Source: CAZDYP01 sp964509505
GTDB taxonomy: Bacteria; Chloroflexota; Anaerolineae; JACRMK01
DNA: 33,988 nt
Reading direction: 5' to 3'
Assembly (NCBI GenBank): GCA_964509505.1
Contig: CAZDYP010000034.1
Span: forward strand, 1 to 33,988
Shown: positions 33,004 to 33,988 of the stretch, in pieces
Layout: each line of letters begins with the position of its first letter
Position numbering within the stretch: position 1 is the first letter of the stretch
The notes under the pieces: generated by a model
Seen by the model: the letters and a program-made list of their open reading frames with translations, nothing else
Database searches by the model: none
Told to the model about the DNA's origin: nothing
Translations under genes and position numbers: made by a program

Positions 33004-33281
33004 GACCTCGTGAGTCTGGAATACTAATGAAAACTTCGCTCATCCCTAAACTTATTGCAACGCTCACGGCGGATGGTCACATCCGCCGCTTGTGCGCGGG
33101 ATTTGCGACCAACGGGAGTCCCGCGCGAGCCGAGCTGCAAATAGTTTAGGGATGAGCCGAAAACTTATCCCCGCTCACGGCGGATTTGTAATCTGCCGCT
33201 CGGTGCGCTGGACTTCCTTCGGTCGCAAATCCAGCGTGAGCAGGTCGGGAAGTTATTTTTTACCGAACCCTTAGGGTCTGC
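33004..33281. repeat. Palindromic double-hairpin element before the reverse transcriptase (host element)
   Basis: Outer halves GACCTCGTGAGTCTGG (from 33004) and CCGAACCCTTAGGGTCT (33265-33281) are AGACCT-type mirrors. Inner arms around CCCCGCTCACG and CGTGAGCAGGTCGGG (33169-33249) enclose two hairpins, GGCGGAT/ATCTGCC and CTGGA/TCCAG. The architecture is as in 29369-29547. A second element is nested inside at 33037-33158. The rest of the 32833-33291 spacer shows nothing clear apart from an A-rich stretch at 32940-32980. Confidence 0.7.
33037..33158. repeat. 122-bp element nested in the palindrome, flanked by 8-bp direct repeats
   Basis: Terminal inverted repeats GCTCATCCCTAAACT (33038-33052) and AGTTTAGGGATGAGC (33143-33157) are perfect over 15 bases. 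Inside are hairpins GCGGAT-GGTCAC-ATCCGC and GCGCGGGA/TCCCGCGC. Both edges carry GAAAACTT (33029-33036 and 33159-33166), which looks like a target-site duplication. No coding capacity, so it is a MITE-like element. Confidence 0.65.
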
Positions 33282-33291
33282 ATAACACACC

Positions 33292-33693
33292 ATGAAAACG
33301 TACAAACACCTCTATCCGCAAATCTGCGACTTCGAGAACCTCTATCGCGCCTATCGCGCCGCGCGCAAAGGCAAACGCAAATTCGAGAGCGTCGCGGCGT
33401 TTGAATTCAATCAAGAAGAAGAACTGTTGCGCTTGCGCGACGAGCTCAACGCGCAGACGTGGCAGCCGGGACCCTATCACAGTTTCTACATTCACGACCC
33501 GAAGAAACGCTTGATTTCGGCCGCGCCGTTCCGTGACCGCGTGGTGCATCATGCGCTCGTGAACCTCATCGAGCCCATCTGGGAAGCGCGCTTCATCCAC
33601 GACACCTACGCCAACCGTGTGGGCAAAGGCACGCACCGCGCGTTGGATCGTTGCCAGCAGTTTGCGCGACGTTGGCCCTACGTCGCAGCGTAA
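33292..33693 (+). pseudogene. DGR-type reverse transcriptase, N-terminal fragment
   Basis: 133 codons from ATG 33292. The N-terminal block is that of DGR-clade and related bacterial reverse transcriptases: YKHLYPQICDFENLYRAYRAARKGKR, FNQEEELLRLRDEL, the fingers motif YHSFYIHDPKKRLISAAPFRDRVVHHAL, and RFIHDTYANRVGKGTHRAL. The frame stops right after FARRWPYV, just before the strand that carries the first catalytic Asp. The YxDD motif and the DGR-specific SQ motif are missing. Bases from about 33683 onward are template-like sequence instead of RT. A full enzyme is about 330-400 residues. In a working DGR it copies TR RNA with adenine errors into the VR of the gene upstream. Confidence 0.8.
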
Positions 33694-33736
33694 CAGGAAC
33701 GATGCGACGAACTTCAACAATAATATGGGGTTTCGC
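33689..33736 (+). other. Template-repeat-like (TR) sequence, 5' truncated
   Basis: AAC/AAT-rich copy of the 3' end of the variable region. Read in the VR frame it gives RNRNDATNFNNNMGFR, the adenine-rich pattern typical of DGR template repeats. Compared with the VR, AAC became CTC, AGG became GGG, AAC became AGC, and A became G in the ATG codon: all at adenines. Four other differences (33721, 33727, 33733, 33736) are not. The upstream part of the expected TR is absent, because the sequence joins the RT fragment directly. Alternatively it is the end of a second FGE gene. Confidence 0.55.
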
Positions 33737-33779
33737 CTCGCGCACTCGCACGTTTGTGAGATGTGCCAGTAGTGTGTGT

Positions 33780-33802
33780 CATCGCGTGGAAGACATGCGA
33801 TG
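33780..33802. repeat. Hairpin downstream of the TR-like sequence
   Basis: CATCGC (33780-33785) with GCGATG (33797-33802). A second possible stem, CGCC/GGCG, follows. The region 33803-33920 shows no gene on either strand that I can support. Confidence 0.4.
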
Positions 33803-33931
33803 AGCGCCGCGGTCACCAATGGCGCAGCCTGTATCCAGCCCCGCGCAAGCGTGGGCGAATACATAACCACAGCGTCCCTTCCAGTAAGCGTGAGCTGACC
33901 GTCGGGGCGCTGAACACAATCAACGCTTCGC

Positions 33932-33988
33932 GGGGGATGGACACATCCCCCGCCCACCGCCCACCATCTGCTCATACGCGCAGCAGCA
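33932..33988. repeat. Partial double-hairpin element at the window edge
   Basis: GGGGGAT, loop GGACAC, ATCCCCC (33932-33951). It has the same stem core and the same loop as the hairpin at 29424-29445 and is followed by CGCCCACCGCCCACC, which resembles the linker of that element. The element runs out of the window. Confidence 0.6.

Noticed and set aside
33271..33975. 234-codon open frame on the minus strand
   Set aside because: It lies opposite the RT fragment and TR-like sequence, has no family features or binding site, and the RT frame has clear motifs.

Overview
The window looks like part of a metagenome-assembled scaffold from a Chloroflexota bacterium, most likely an Anaerolineae-type filamentous lineage. 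This is inferred from the mix of genes: VIT/VWA surface protein, C25-type peptidase with PKD domain, cyclase-ATPase-TPR protein, YfhO-like and GT39-like membrane proteins, PdtaS/PdtaR pair, and a NACHT/FGE diversity-generating-retroelement target. The many short palindromic and heptameric repeats fit too. It is not proven by a marker gene. Two blocks of exactly 100 N (13909-14008 and 27029-27128) are scaffold gaps of unknown true size. Both create artificial ORFs.

Layout. 1-3.1 kb (minus): a secreted, membrane-anchored VIT/VWA protein behind a leader that can hide its ribosome binding site, preceded by a hicB-hicA toxin-antitoxin pair. 3.25-5.3 kb (plus): proS, preceded by a consensus promoter, a 20-codon leader peptide with five Pro codons in ten, and mutually exclusive antiterminator/terminator hairpins. 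This has the logic of a proline attenuator. 5.3-7.6 kb: a PdtaS-like histidine kinase and a PdtaR-like ANTAR response regulator. 7.6-9.5 kb: a small membrane protein and a GT39-like membrane glycosyltransferase. 9.5-15.8 kb (minus): one giant secreted gingipain-like protein, split by the first gap inside an 18-bp repeat coding for GGDALF. 16.1-20.1 kb (minus): a 1311-residue cyclase-ATPase-TPR regulator. 20.2-23.1 kb: a YfhO-like membrane protein. 23.1-24.4 kb: an AmaP-like membrane protein and a convergent lipoprotein. 24.5-29.4 kb (plus): scpB, an rluB-type pseudouridine synthase, cmk, plsC (cut by gap 2), a GT4 glycosyltransferase (cut by gap 2), a VanZ-like protein and a Gfo/Idh/MocA dehydrogenase, closely spaced like an operon.

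29.4-34.0 kb is the most unusual part. A 1088-residue protein (signal/TM, NACHT NTPase, helical region, C-terminal FGE/C-type-lectin fold) ends in a typical DGR variable region. Downstream come a GC hairpin, nested palindromic elements, the N-terminal third of a DGR-type reverse transcriptase, and, fused directly to it, an AAC/AAT-rich copy of the variable-region 3' end that resembles a template repeat. Several differences between the two copies fall at template adenines. The locus reads as a DGR whose RT/TR part is deleted or mis-assembled here, with a NACHT-coupled diversifiable sensor as target.

Two repeat systems cut across the window. (1) Degenerate heptamer tandem arrays, many mirrored into hairpins, occur at about twelve places. 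They fill intergenic spaces and also lie in frame inside three membrane or glycosyltransferase genes. They resemble the STRR heptamers of heterocystous cyanobacteria. (2) Palindromes starting AGACCT, and larger double-hairpin elements around the DGR, include one 122-bp element nested inside another with an 8-bp direct repeat at its edges. No rRNA, tRNA or CRISPR was found.
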